From Sulfurovum sp. (GTDB taxonomy: Bacteria; Campylobacterota; Campylobacteria; Campylobacterales; Sulfurovaceae), in the NCBI GenBank assembly GCA_027019175.1, contig JALUXB010000031.1, forward strand, positions 1 through 64,000: a stretch of DNA of 64,000 nt, given 5' to 3'. Below, piece by piece: positions 27,462 to 37,649 of this stretch (position 1 is its first letter; the number at the start of each line of letters is the position of its first letter). A program made the translations under genes and the position numbers. The notes under the pieces were generated by a model. The model was not told the DNA's origin. It saw nothing but the letters and a program-made list of their open reading frames with translations, and did no database searches.

Positions 27462-28148
27462 TCATGGCGCAGTCTGAATCAGATAACCCGTACCGCTGAC
27501 ATTTTTGATCAGGTCGTTATCGGTTGCGGTACGGATGCGGAACATCAGGGAGCGGAGTGTTTTGTCGTTGACCTCTTTACCCCATACATGCATGGCAATT
27601 TGCGCGTTTGAAACACTGATGCCCGGTTGTGAACACAAAAGCTCTATGAGCTTTAGGGCAGTCGGACCGAGTTCAACCTCTTTGCCGTTTTTAAGCAAAC
27701 GGTTTTGTTCTGTCAGGTAGACATAGCCGTTGACAAGGTTGATCCGGTCCGGTTTTTGCACAGCCGGGGCAGATGTTTCTTCTCTCTCGTTTTGAGTTAC
27801 CAGTTTCAGTGTCGCAAGTATCTGCATTTTGTTGTAGGGTTTTGTCAGATAACCGGCTGCTTTCGCTTCTGCGGCATAGTCAATGATCTCTTCGTCTATA
27901 TAGGCGGTTAAAAATATGATCTTGCTTTGGGGTACCTTGCGGCTGATGGCCAATGCGGCATCGGCACCGCTGATGTTGTCTGCAAGCATCACATCCATAA
28001 AAATGGCATCGGGTTTTTTTTGAATGCAGCTATGGATGGCCTCCTTGCCTGTATCGACAATATCCATGACTTCGTGACCGTCTTCTTCAAGAATCTCTTT
28101 GAGAAATTCTGCTGCAATAAAATCATCTTCTACAATTACAATCTTCAT
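27462..28148 (-). CDS. Response regulator, receiver plus winged-helix output domain
   Basis: KIVIVEDDFIAAEFLKEILEEDGHEV; DAIFMDVMLAD; C-terminal winged helix. Confidence 0.9.
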   Translation of the reverse strand: MKIVIVEDDFIAAEFLKEILEEDGHEVMDIVDTGKEAIHSCIQKKPDAIFMDVMLADNISGADAALAISRKVPQSKIIFLTAYIDEEIIDYAAEAKAAGYLTKPYNKMQILATLKLVTQNEREETSAPAVQKPDRINLVNGYVYLTEQNRLLKNGKEVELGPTALKLIELLCSQPGISVSNAQIAMHVWGKEVNDKTLRSLMFRIRTATDNDLIKNVSGTGYLIQTAP

Positions 28149-29290
28149 TTTTTAAACTCGACTTCAAATTTCAATCCTTCCGGACTGGATATGGTGACAT
28201 TGCCTTTAAGCTGTTTTGCTGTCAGGGTGATCAGTTTGATACCCAAAGACTTATGGGAAAGCAGCGTTTGCGGTGTATCGTGTCCGATACCGTTATCGGA
28301 GTACACAAAGCGGTATGTTGTATCGGTCTGTGCCAGTTCCATCAAGATCGTTCCCCGGTTTTCCGGGAATGCGTACTTTATACTGTTGGTAATGAACTCA
28401 TTTGCCATGATACCGAGCTGTACCATGGTTTCAAGCGGCAGGTATTTGACATCGGTTTTGATGTGTATGTCGATTGCTTTGTCTGAAGCATACATATGCA
28501 GCAGAAGGGCAGAGAGCCTCTGCATATACCGTTCAAAATCGATTTGTGCAAAATTGTCATGCTGATAGAGCATTTCATGTACGAGTGCAATCGATTCGAT
28601 GCGGTTTTGGGTTTTGATCATCTCCTCCTGCTCTTTGCCCCGGAGTGTATTGCTGTGCAGACCGACAATGGAAGCGATCATATTGAGATTGTTCTTGACG
28701 CGGTGATGAACCTCTTTGAGCAGCAGTGCCTTTTGCCGGTTTGAGGCATCGAGTTCACGGAATGTCTGGAGGATCATAATATGATAGAGCAACCCGAAAA
28801 CATAAATGATCAAAGCAGCATAGGCAAGGTTGAAAAGTGCCTGCATATTGTGGGCAAACGGATTTTGGGGATTGGTCAAATGTTCATTGTAGAGCAGCGC
28901 AGCGATGGCGGCAAAGAGCAGAAATGTGAGAAAAAGGGATTCTTTCAGACTGAGAAAAATAAGGGTAGCCAGCGGAAGCAGCAGAATGAATACGACAGAC
29001 ATGGTTGCAAAATGGTTGACATAGATGAGGGCAATGAGTGCCGATGTAATGATCAGAATAAACGTGTATGCCGAGAGACGGATGTTGTTTGCGCGCCGCA
29101 GCCACCAGGCACTTGCAGTAAGCATCAGCAGGGTGATGAGTTCAGTCAGTGCATTTGTATGATGATGTTGATAAGTATCTATGGCAATGGCGATCAAGTT
29201 GACAAAAATGGTTACAATATGGAACCGGTAGAGCAATACCGCTTTGGGATCGTCTACAGGAAAATGAAATAGGGTGCGTATACCAATCAT
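28145..29290 (-). CDS. Membrane sensor histidine kinase (HisKA_2 type)
   Basis: LLLKEVHHRVKNNLNMIASIVGLHSN; ATPase domain MANEFITNSIKYAFPE; N-terminal TM segments. Confidence 0.9.
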   Translation of the reverse strand: MIGIRTLFHFPVDDPKAVLLYRFHIVTIFVNLIAIAIDTYQHHHTNALTELITLLMLTASAWWLRRANNIRLSAYTFILIITSALIALIYVNHFATMSVVFILLLPLATLIFLSLKESLFLTFLLFAAIAALLYNEHLTNPQNPFAHNMQALFNLAYAALIIYVFGLLYHIMILQTFRELDASNRQKALLLKEVHHRVKNNLNMIASIVGLHSNTLRGKEQEEMIKTQNRIESIALVHEMLYQHDNFAQIDFERYMQRLSALLLHMYASDKAIDIHIKTDVKYLPLETMVQLGIMANEFITNSIKYAFPENRGTILMELAQTDTTYRFVYSDNGIGHDTPQTLLSHKSLGIKLITLTAKQLKGNVTISSPEGLKFEVEFKK

Positions 29291-29400
29291 GCCTCTGCCC
29301 CGTCAAGTGGATAATTTATTTTAAATCTTAACATAGATAATGTATATTTGCTTTGTGTTTGACAGCAATAATTGCACCGGTACGTGGTATTATACGAAAA

Positions 29401-31371
29401 ATGGAAAGAAAAAGGCGTGCCGTGAACCGAGGACGATTTAAATTTGCAGCAAATTTCATTATTATTTTTCTGCTGGTCAGTTTTGTGACCCGTACGGTGC
29501 TGCTTGCACTGACATTCAATCTGGCGGATACATCACCCGTAGAGATGCTCAAAGTGTTTGCGACAGGCATGTTTTACGATTTTGTGGCGGTGTCGTACTA
29601 TCTGATCCCCTTTGTGATCTACCTGATTGTGGTGCCGAGGAAGATATTTAACTCGAAATTGCACAAGATCATTGCGCTGCTGGTCTATTTTGCAGTGATC
29701 TATTCAGTGGTTTTCAACGGCTTCAGTGAATACTTTTTCTGGGAAGAGTTTGGAAAACGTTTCAACTTTATTGCTGTGGACTATCTTGTCTATACCCATG
29801 AAGTGATCCACAATATCCTCGAATCCTATCCAATCCCGCTGCTGCTGGTGATCATCCTGGTGATTACCGGGGTGATCTTTTATATTAACCATAAAAAGAG
29901 CCGTCTGCATAAAGAGGCATTTTCCTGTGACATGCCGTTCTGGCAGCGATTGAAGATAGGCAGCATCTACCTTGCGCTGCCGCTGCTCTTTTTTGTGATG
30001 CTTGACAAGCAGACACTGGCTGAACGCATTCCCAACAAATTTGATCAGGAACTGGCCAAAAACGGACTCTATTCACTTTTTAGCGCATTCCGGCACAATG
30101 AGCTTGATTATGAGGAGTTTTACAAAACACTCGATGAAAATGCTGTGTTTAAACGGTTGCATACACTGCTAAAACGTGACAATACAACCTTTGTTTCAAA
30201 CAACCTTCATGATATCGCACGGGAGGTACATTATAACGGTACACCGCAGAAGCACAATATCATTTTGATCATGGTAGAAAGTCTCAGTGCGGAATATCTG
30301 GGGGCATTCGGGGACAAGCGCGGACTGACACCACACCTGGATGCACTGACGAAAAAGTCACTTTTCTTTACCAACCTTTATGCTACCGGTACCCGGACAG
30401 TGCGGGGAATGGAGGCAGTGACGCTCTCTTTGCCGCCAACTCCCGGACGCAGCATTGTCAAGCGTCCTGACTGCCAGGGGCTGGACTCTGCAGGCGTGGT
30501 TTTCGGCAAGCTGGGGTATGAGAACAAGTTCATCTATGCAGGACACGGTTACTTCGACAATATGAACTACTTTTTCTCGCATAACGGTTTCAAAGTGGTT
30601 GACCGGTTCGATTTTGCCGATGATGAGGTAACCTTCTCCAATGTCTGGGGTGTGTGTGACGAAGACCTGCTGAACAAGGTTGCCAAAGAGGCGGACAGCT
30701 CCTATGCCAAAGGCAAACCCTTTTTCAGTTTTGTCATGACCACTTCCAACCACCGTCCCTATACCTATCCTGACGGCAAGATCGATATTCCTTCGCATAC
30801 CGGACGCCGCGGCGGTGTGAAGTATACAGATTATGCCATCCACAAATTTCTTGAAGAGGCACAAAAGAAACCCTGGTTTGACAATACCATTTTCGTCATT
30901 GTCGCTGACCATAACGGCGGCAGTGCCGGAAAGACAGCACTGCCGGTATGGCGTTACAAGATACCGCTGATCATCTATGCACCCAAGCTGATCAAGCCGG
31001 GGCACGTTACCAAGCTTGCCTCACAGGTAGATGTGGTACCGACACTGCTGGGACTGTTGCATCAAAGCTACGAAGCAAAATTTTACGGAGACGATATTTT
31101 GAGAGACGATCATAAAGAACGGGCTTTCATTGGAAACTATCAGAAGCTCGGACTGCTGAGAAACGGTGCATTGACAGTATTGTCTCCCGATAAGACCGTA
31201 CAGCATTACCGTATTGAAAAGCAGACACTCTACAGCGTGAAATATGCACAGGAGAAGCCAAAAGAGTCAGATGTCAATGATACCATTACTTACTACCAGA
31301 GTGCCAGTTGGCTTTACAAGCACCATGCACTTGGTGATGAGAATCTTACACAAAAAGATGTGCGTCAGTAA
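29401..31371 (+). CDS. LTA synthase-family sulfatase/phosphoglycerol transferase
   Basis: N-terminal TM region; HNIILIMVESLSAEYLGAFG; start at MERKRRAVNRG (track start 29353). Confidence 0.9.
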   Translation: MERKRRAVNRGRFKFAANFIIIFLLVSFVTRTVLLALTFNLADTSPVEMLKVFATGMFYDFVAVSYYLIPFVIYLIVVPRKIFNSKLHKIIALLVYFAVIYSVVFNGFSEYFFWEEFGKRFNFIAVDYLVYTHEVIHNILESYPIPLLLVIILVITGVIFYINHKKSRLHKEAFSCDMPFWQRLKIGSIYLALPLLFFVMLDKQTLAERIPNKFDQELAKNGLYSLFSAFRHNELDYEEFYKTLDENAVFKRLHTLLKRDNTTFVSNNLHDIAREVHYNGTPQKHNIILIMVESLSAEYLGAFGDKRGLTPHLDALTKKSLFFTNLYATGTRTVRGMEAVTLSLPPTPGRSIVKRPDCQGLDSAGVVFGKLGYENKFIYAGHGYFDNMNYFFSHNGFKVVDRFDFADDEVTFSNVWGVCDEDLLNKVAKEADSSYAKGKPFFSFVMTTSNHRPYTYPDGKIDIPSHTGRRGGVKYTDYAIHKFLEEAQKKPWFDNTIFVIVADHNGGSAGKTALPVWRYKIPLIIYAPKLIKPGHVTKLASQVDVVPTLLGLLHQSYEAKFYGDDILRDDHKERAFIGNYQKLGLLRNGALTVLSPDKTVQHYRIEKQTLYSVKYAQEKPKESDVNDTITYYQSASWLYKHHALGDENLTQKDVRQ

Positions 31372-31754
31372 ATACCAAGATAGCGTTCGAGAATGATCTT
31401 GGCGGCAATGGAGTCTACCCTGCCGTCTTTTTTATGCCGGAATTGTCCTGCCGTCAGTTCCTGCGCTTCGAAACTGCTTCCCTGCTCATCCTGGTAAACT
31501 ACAGGGATATTGAGCTCCAGCAATCCGACAAAGTGTCTGATGCGCCGCTCCATCTCCGCTTCGCTCGAACCCCCCTTTGGCAGTCCGACTACAAGTGTTT
31601 CAATCTCCCATTCTTCTAAAAACGCTTTGACATCCTGCGCTGCCTGATTGCGGTTTTTTCTGAGGATGGCATTTTGGGGCAACACGATCTTCCCGTCAAG
31701 GCATATCGCAGTGCCGATACGTTTGAGTCCGACGTCGATACTTGCTGTTTTCAT
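31365..31754 (-). CDS. ruvX: Putative pre-16S rRNA nuclease YqgF/RuvX
   Basis: MKTASIDVGLKRIGTAICLDG; VGLPKGGSSEAEMERRIRHFV; YQDEQGSSFEAQ. Confidence 0.9.
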   Translation of the reverse strand: MKTASIDVGLKRIGTAICLDGKIVLPQNAILRKNRNQAAQDVKAFLEEWEIETLVVGLPKGGSSEAEMERRIRHFVGLLELNIPVVYQDEQGSSFEAQELTAGQFRHKKDGRVDSIAAKIILERYLGIY

Positions 31755-31877
31755 ACTGAGAGTATATCCAAATTTGTTACAATGGAAGCGTGTATTTATG
31801 TATATAAAATTTATTTATAGTCGATAGAGAGTTTTTTTTATGTTGTTTATGTAAAATAGAATTTTGGAGGTTGGATT

Positions 31878-34022
31878 ATGAAGAAACTCTTTATTATGTA
31901 TGGAATAGGTACCGTGTCCCTGCTTTTTGCGGAGACTGTTGCCATTGCACCGAAAGATACCTATTGGATATGGATAGCGTTGGTATTTGCTGCCTTCGGT
32001 GTATTGATATGGTTTGTTTCTTCACGCCGGACACAAAAAATGGAAGAGATGTATCGGCAAATGCTTGAAAAACAGCAGGAGATTGAGCAGTCGCAGGCTC
32101 TGTTTTTGGCAAGCATCAGTGAAAATATTCACGATATTGTTGCAAAGAACTATCAGGATACGGCATATGTACCGGATGTCGCCGGAGAGAAGGCAAAGAC
32201 TATTCAGAAAGAGAAACGCCGTAAACTGCTTGATGTGACCAACGATCTCATTGAATTTCTCCGGCTTAAATCCAAAAAAGTCGAGATCACACATGAAAAA
32301 TTCAACCTCAACAATGTACTTAACGAAGTTTCCGGTTCTGTCTGTTCGCAATTCAAAGGAAGTGACGTTGAACTGATCTTCGATATCGATTCCAATATCC
32401 CGCGTTACCTCATAGGAGATGCCCGTAACCTTGAAAGGACACTTCATAACCTGTTGGAATATGTGCTCAGTGAAGTCGACAGCGGTGAAGTAACGCTGGA
32501 AATAGCAATGTTCGGCAACTATGAAGAGCAGATCGAACTGCAGTTTCGACTCAGTGACAAAGGGCAGGGCTTGAGTGAGGCACAGAAGGAGTCACTTTTT
32601 GTGCCGACTTATGATGAGGAGAGCCAGACTTACAGCGGATTGGGGCTTTTTGTTGCCAAGTCGCTGATTGAAATGATGCAGGGGGCATTGGTGGTCGACA
32701 GTGTTGTGGGCAAAGGGACAACGTTTACCCTGACACTGCCGTTTGAAATGCTCGATCCAAGTAACCGGCGTAATTACCGCTTGCCTGAAAAGGTATTGAC
32801 TGCCAAAAAGGTTTTCATTGTTGACAGGAGCTACAACTCGGGACTGGCGATCAAAAAGATGTTCGCCTACTTCCGCCATGATGTCAAGGTTGTGACCAAA
32901 GAAGAGTTCCTCGGGAAAAAACACAATTTAACCCCCTATGATATTGTCATATTGGATGAATCTCTTTTCAATCCGCGTACGGTGGCATATCTTGAACAGC
33001 TCAAAAAGCAGAAAGCGCTCAAGGTCATTGCACTTAACGCACTGTTGCAGAAAAATGAGGAGGAAAAATATCCTGAACTTGTTGACAGGGTATTGAGCAA
33101 GCCTGCAAACCAGGAACGTGTTTTTGAATTGATCATCAATCTTTTTACCCCTCAGCGCATTGAAAAAAGCAAAGAGGAAGCAAAGAGCCATAATGCCTAT
33201 GGGCTTACCCACCGCAGTGAAATTCAGGAGGCACCGCATATTACGCAGCAGAGTTTCCGGGACTTTTCCGGAAAGCGTCTGCTTATCGTTGAAGATGACA
33301 CGATCAACCAGAAAGTTCTGACCAATATTCTCAAAGTTTCGGGAATGGAAATTGCCATTGCCAATAATGGGCGTGAAGCAGTCAATATGGTCAAGGAGAG
33401 CCTGGAACCGTTTGACCTTGTGTTAATGGATATCAATATGCCGGTTATGGACGGATATGTCGCTACCCAGATGATACGGCTGGAGAGTGAATATGACAAT
33501 CTGCCTATTGTCGCCTTTACGGCACTGGCACTCGAAAGCGAACGGGAGAAGATCTTTAACAGCGGGATGAACGCCTACCTGACAAAGCCGCTCAATATCG
33601 GAAAGCTCTATACGGTTTTCAAAATGTATATGCCCGGCAGCAGCGCACAGCAGCAGAGGGTACAATCATACAAAGTGGTTGACAGTAATGTACTCGATAT
33701 CGACAAAGGGATCGGCTACGCCAACGGGAATGAGGGATTCTATATGGAAATTCTAAAGGAGTTCCTCGATGCATATGGAAACAGCGGAGAACTTTTTGCC
33801 AAACTGGTGCACGAACACCGCTACGAGCAGCTGAAGATGCTCTGCCTGGACATAAAGGGGCTTACCGGCAGTATCGGTGCGATACAAATGTATCAGCTTA
33901 TTGCCAAAGTTCACCAGAAGGTGATTTACCATCAGGAAGAGATGCTCAGTGAGTATATAGATGCCTATGAGAAAGAGCTTGGACGTCTGGAAAGTGAAAT
34001 TGAACGCTATCTTTCACACTGA
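31878..34022 (+). CDS. Hybrid sensor kinase: TM, ATPase, pseudo-receiver, receiver, Hpt-like C-terminus
   Basis: GLGLFVAKSLIEMMQGALVVDSVVGKGTTFTLTLPF; LLIVEDDTINQKVLTNIL...LVLMDINMPVMDGY. Confidence 0.9.
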   Translation: MKKLFIMYGIGTVSLLFAETVAIAPKDTYWIWIALVFAAFGVLIWFVSSRRTQKMEEMYRQMLEKQQEIEQSQALFLASISENIHDIVAKNYQDTAYVPDVAGEKAKTIQKEKRRKLLDVTNDLIEFLRLKSKKVEITHEKFNLNNVLNEVSGSVCSQFKGSDVELIFDIDSNIPRYLIGDARNLERTLHNLLEYVLSEVDSGEVTLEIAMFGNYEEQIELQFRLSDKGQGLSEAQKESLFVPTYDEESQTYSGLGLFVAKSLIEMMQGALVVDSVVGKGTTFTLTLPFEMLDPSNRRNYRLPEKVLTAKKVFIVDRSYNSGLAIKKMFAYFRHDVKVVTKEEFLGKKHNLTPYDIVILDESLFNPRTVAYLEQLKKQKALKVIALNALLQKNEEEKYPELVDRVLSKPANQERVFELIINLFTPQRIEKSKEEAKSHNAYGLTHRSEIQEAPHITQQSFRDFSGKRLLIVEDDTINQKVLTNILKVSGMEIAIANNGREAVNMVKESLEPFDLVLMDINMPVMDGYVATQMIRLESEYDNLPIVAFTALALESEREKIFNSGMNAYLTKPLNIGKLYTVFKMYMPGSSAQQQRVQSYKVVDSNVLDIDKGIGYANGNEGFYMEILKEFLDAYGNSGELFAKLVHEHRYEQLKMLCLDIKGLTGSIGAIQMYQLIAKVHQKVIYHQEEMLSEYIDAYEKELGRLESEIERYLSH

Positions 34023-34039
34023 AAAGGCGGGAGAAAGGG

Positions 34040-34948
34040 TTAGCGTATTTCAGCGATGAATGCATCTTTCTGGATGGTTTTGCGTACCCTTTCCCTCACC
34101 GGAAGTGTTTCAGCCCGGGTTGCATAAGGGCCTATGAGCAGTTTGTTGATCGTCTGTCCGTTATGTGGGAAACGAATGATTTTGTAATGGAGTCCTGCCC
34201 GGCTGATTTTGTAGAGCAGATCTGCCTTGGGACGTCCGACAAACGAGCCGACCTGTACAAAGAAGTTTCCTTTTTTTCCTTTTGATTCCAGCTCCTGCAT
34301 CGGCGCCTGAATGACAATGGCTTTGCCTTTGGACTTTGACATGGCCGATACCGGTTTCTTGGCAGAGGAAGGCACAGTTTTGGTGTTTTGCCACGGGCGG
34401 CTTGTTTGGGCTAAAGTCAGTTTCTCTTCAGGCAGATATCTGCGGCAGACACGCAGGCGCTTTTTATAGTAGGGGGAGGTGAAAAGGTTGGAGTAGACCA
34501 CCTCTTTTTTGGTTGTACTCGCATGTGTGAACCAGCCATCTCCGAGATACATACCTACATGGGTGATTTTTCTCGGATGGTGTCTGTCGGTAGCGAAAAA
34601 GATGAGGTCACCGTACTGCAGATCACTCACTTTGACTTTTTTCCCCACCTTCGCCTGTTCCCGTGCCACACGGGGGATCTCGATGCCCATCGATCCGTAC
34701 ATATAGTAGGTGAAACCGGAACAGTCAAAGCGGTCGGGTCCCTCTTCAGCCCAGACATACGGGCTTCCCTGCAACTGCTTGACCATTTTTTCAAGGTTTT
34801 GTCTGTCAGGTGTATAGCGTACTTTGGGTTTGATCACTTCATAGTGGGGATGTTTGGGGAATGCATCAGGCGTACAGCCTGAAAGTAACAGGAGTGAAAT
34901 GGAAGCGGCAGCGAGATAAACAGGTTTCATGCAGCAATTATAGAGCAC
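34040..34948 (-). CDS. NlpC/P60 lipoprotein with C-terminal SPOR-like domain
   Basis: Lipobox LLLLSGC; DRFDCSGFTYYMYGSMGIEIPRVAREQAKVG; FFVQVGSFVGRPKADLLYKI. Confidence 0.88.
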   Translation of the reverse strand: MLYNCCMKPVYLAAASISLLLLSGCTPDAFPKHPHYEVIKPKVRYTPDRQNLEKMVKQLQGSPYVWAEEGPDRFDCSGFTYYMYGSMGIEIPRVAREQAKVGKKVKVSDLQYGDLIFFATDRHHPRKITHVGMYLGDGWFTHASTTKKEVVYSNLFTSPYYKKRLRVCRRYLPEEKLTLAQTSRPWQNTKTVPSSAKKPVSAMSKSKGKAIVIQAPMQELESKGKKGNFFVQVGSFVGRPKADLLYKISRAGLHYKIIRFPHNGQTINKLLIGPYATRAETLPVRERVRKTIQKDAFIAEIR

Positions 34949-34970
34949 ACCTCTTTAAAAGAAGGCGTAC

Positions 34971-35600
34971 CTACCCGTGTCTGGGTACCGCACGTTTGGG
35001 CAGTCCCTTGTCCGGTGTCCATGGTGTGGTATAGCGTAAGCTGGTCTCCTCCATCTTTTTCAGAGGCGCGTCACAGTTCATATACTTTTTACGCTCATCC
35101 AGACTGAGGTAGCGGCGGCACACTTTGATGCGGCGCATATATTTTGGCTCTTCTCTGAAATTTGTGAGTGTCACCCGGCGTTTTTTGCTGCTTGCTTCGG
35201 CGAACCAGCCGTTGCCAAGGTAGATACCCACATGGCTGATACGCCTGCTCCGTTTGTTGGTACTGCCAAAGAAGATCAGGTCGCCATACTGCAAATCTTT
35301 AAAGGAGACCTTTTTGCCTACCTTCGCCTGTTCGCTCGCAGTACGGGGGATATCGACCCCCATTTTGTTGTAAATGTTGTAGGTTAGCCCGGAACAGTCG
35401 AAAGCATTCGGCCCCTCTTCCGCCCAGACATAGGGTTTGCCAAGGCAGGTGTCCAGCAACGCCTGAATATTCTTACGGTTGGGAGTACAGACAGGTTGGG
35501 GTTTGATAATGTCGTAGTTGGGGTAATGATAGGGTTTTTTCTCGGCACATCCCTGTAGTACAAGGAGTATGACACATGCAGAAAGGAACAGTTTGATCAT
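34971..35600 (-). CDS. NlpC/P60 family lipoprotein
   Basis: Lipobox LLVLQGC; NAFDCSGLTYNIYNKMGVDIPRTASEQAKVG. Confidence 0.88.
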   Translation of the reverse strand: MIKLFLSACVILLVLQGCAEKKPYHYPNYDIIKPQPVCTPNRKNIQALLDTCLGKPYVWAEEGPNAFDCSGLTYNIYNKMGVDIPRTASEQAKVGKKVSFKDLQYGDLIFFGSTNKRSRRISHVGIYLGNGWFAEASSKKRRVTLTNFREEPKYMRRIKVCRRYLSLDERKKYMNCDAPLKKMEETSLRYTTPWTPDKGLPKRAVPRHG

Positions 35601-35612
35601 AGCGTCCCCCTC

Positions 35613-36632
35613 TTAAAGAATGAGCATCGCATCTCCGTACGAAAAGAACCGGTAACGGTGTGCAATTGCCTCTTGGTACAATTGTAACGTTTTTTCTCTT
35701 CCAATAAAAGCGCTCACGAGCATTATGAGTGTACTTTTGGGCAAATGGAAGTTGGTGAGCAGATGGGTGACACGTTGCGGCGGATTGTGGGGGTTGAGAA
35801 AGAGGTCGCATTCTCCTTCTGTTTTTCCGGTACGTACATAATATTCAATTGTTCGGGTCACGGTTGTTCCAACGGCCAGCAGCGGTGTGTCGCTGTCGAG
35901 TACGTCCGCTGCCTCTTTTGGAATGTGAAAGTACTCCGAATGCATTGGGTGATCGAGAATCTTTTCGGCTTCGACCGGTTTGAAGGTACCGGCACCGACA
36001 TGAAGGGTCAGGGTATGGGCAGGATGTGCAGCTTTCAATGCTTCAAAGAGTTCCGGAGTGAAATGGAGTGAAGCCGTAGGTGCGGCAACAGCACCGGCTT
36101 CACGGGCAAACAGAGTCTGATAGTCACGTTCGTCAGTCTCTTTGTCTTCTCGCTGCATGTAAGGGGGCAGGGGAATGTGACCGATGGTATCGAGAAGCTG
36201 TACAAGTGCTTCAAAGCGTATGGGCTCACCGTTACGCCTGAAGGTGACAATGCGTGAACCGTCTGCATTAAGTGTCTCAACTGTGGCGACAAGCGCCTGG
36301 TCGAAAAAGAGCTGTGTACCTTCACGTACCTTGCCGCGTATCATAACCAGAGAACGGTAGGCATCAAGACTTTTGTTAAAGAGAAGCTCCACTTTTCCGC
36401 CGCTCTCTTTTTTACCGAAAATACGTGCCTTGATGACACGGGTGTCGTTGAGGAATACGTCACATTCAGGCAGAAAATCGAGCAGGTGACGGAAAGTAGT
36501 ATGGGTTACCGTATCGGATTTACGATCGTAAACAAGCAGTTTTGCACTGTCTCGCGGATAGACCGGTTCTGACGCGATCAACCCTTCAGGAAGATCGTAG
36601 GCATAACTCTCCGTCAGCAGTTCGGCAGACAT
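35613..36632 (-). CDS. queA: S-adenosylmethionine:tRNA ribosyltransferase-isomerase
   Basis: YDLPEGLIASEPVYPRDSAKLLVYDR; LHVGAGTFKPVEAEKILDHPMHSEYF. Confidence 0.97.
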   Translation of the reverse strand: MSAELLTESYAYDLPEGLIASEPVYPRDSAKLLVYDRKSDTVTHTTFRHLLDFLPECDVFLNDTRVIKARIFGKKESGGKVELLFNKSLDAYRSLVMIRGKVREGTQLFFDQALVATVETLNADGSRIVTFRRNGEPIRFEALVQLLDTIGHIPLPPYMQREDKETDERDYQTLFAREAGAVAAPTASLHFTPELFEALKAAHPAHTLTLHVGAGTFKPVEAEKILDHPMHSEYFHIPKEAADVLDSDTPLLAVGTTVTRTIEYYVRTGKTEGECDLFLNPHNPPQRVTHLLTNFHLPKSTLIMLVSAFIGREKTLQLYQEAIAHRYRFFSYGDAMLIL

Positions 36633-37649
36633 CTACGATTGGTGGGACGATGCTTCGTCAGTTTCATCTTCATCATCCTCTTCTTCGGGTTTTTCAGGGT
36701 TGACGGCAGCAACAATGAGAATGGAGACACCATACAAAATGACCAGCGGTGCGGCCATCAGCAGCTGTGTCAAAATATCCGGCGGTGTCAACAGGGCGGC
36801 AACGAGGAAGATGATGACAATGGCGTACTTGAAGAAGTCTTTGAGGGTACGGTCGGTTACCAGTCCCAGCAGAGCCAGGAAGTAGGCAAAGACCGGCAGT
36901 TCAAAGGCCAGCCCGAAGCCCAGCATGATCTTGGTGAAAAAGCCGACATAATCCTCGATGTTGATCAGCGGTGTATAGAGGAATGCCCCGAAGGTAATGA
37001 GGAACTGGAACCCGAACGGTGTGACGATGTAGTAGGCAAAAAGTACTCCTATCAGGAACATAATGGAACCGCCAATCACAAAGGGGAGTACCATCTTCTT
37101 TTCATGGCTGTAAAGACCCGGTGCGACAAAGAGCCAGAGCTGATAGAGAATGAATGGCAATGCCAGCAGCAGGGCGGCAAAGAAGGAGACTTTCAGTGCA
37201 ACAAAGAAAGCGCCGCCGACCTGATGGGTAGTGATCTGTCCGTTGAATGTATTGTGGGGTGAAAGTCCGTTGGAGCTGTTGTTTTCCATATCTGCAAGCA
37301 GATGTGTGAGTTCTTTGGCCGAGGCGGCAGCCTTTTGAAGCAGCTGTGCCAGTTTGCCGTGTGTTTCTTTGGATGCGGCGTTTAGATCATCGCTCAACTC
37401 CGCCGCTTTTTTGGACGGAAGTGAAACCGTGAGGTTCTGCTCCTTCTCTTTCATCTTCCAGGTTGCTTTGTCCTGTGATTCGATAATGCGTCCAACCTGT
37501 ACCAGCGCATCGTTCAGCGGCTGGGTGATCCATGTCAAGATCTGATTGTGGAAGGTAAAGGTGACGATAAAGGCAATGAATACCGAAAGTACGGAGAGAC
37601 CGAGACGCTTTCGCAGTTCTGCCAGGTGTGGGCGTAACTCTTCAAACAT
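36633..37649 (-). CDS. tatC: Twin-arginine translocase subunit TatC
   Basis: MFEELRPHLAELRKRLGLSVLSVFIAF; FVALKVSFFAALLLALPFILYQLWLFVAPGLY. Confidence 0.95.
   Translation of the reverse strand: MFEELRPHLAELRKRLGLSVLSVFIAFIVTFTFHNQILTWITQPLNDALVQVGRIIESQDKATWKMKEKEQNLTVSLPSKKAAELSDDLNAASKETHGKLAQLLQKAAASAKELTHLLADMENNSSNGLSPHNTFNGQITTHQVGGAFFVALKVSFFAALLLALPFILYQLWLFVAPGLYSHEKKMVLPFVIGGSIMFLIGVLFAYYIVTPFGFQFLITFGAFLYTPLINIEDYVGFFTKIMLGFGLAFELPVFAYFLALLGLVTDRTLKDFFKYAIVIIFLVAALLTPPDILTQLLMAAPLVILYGVSILIVAAVNPEKPEEEDDEDETDEASSHQS

Noticed and set aside
34040-35600. Tandem NlpC/P60 genes as a toxin/effector pair
   Set aside because: Both have lipoboxes and look like ordinary cell-wall hydrolase paralogues; no immunity gene or secretion context.
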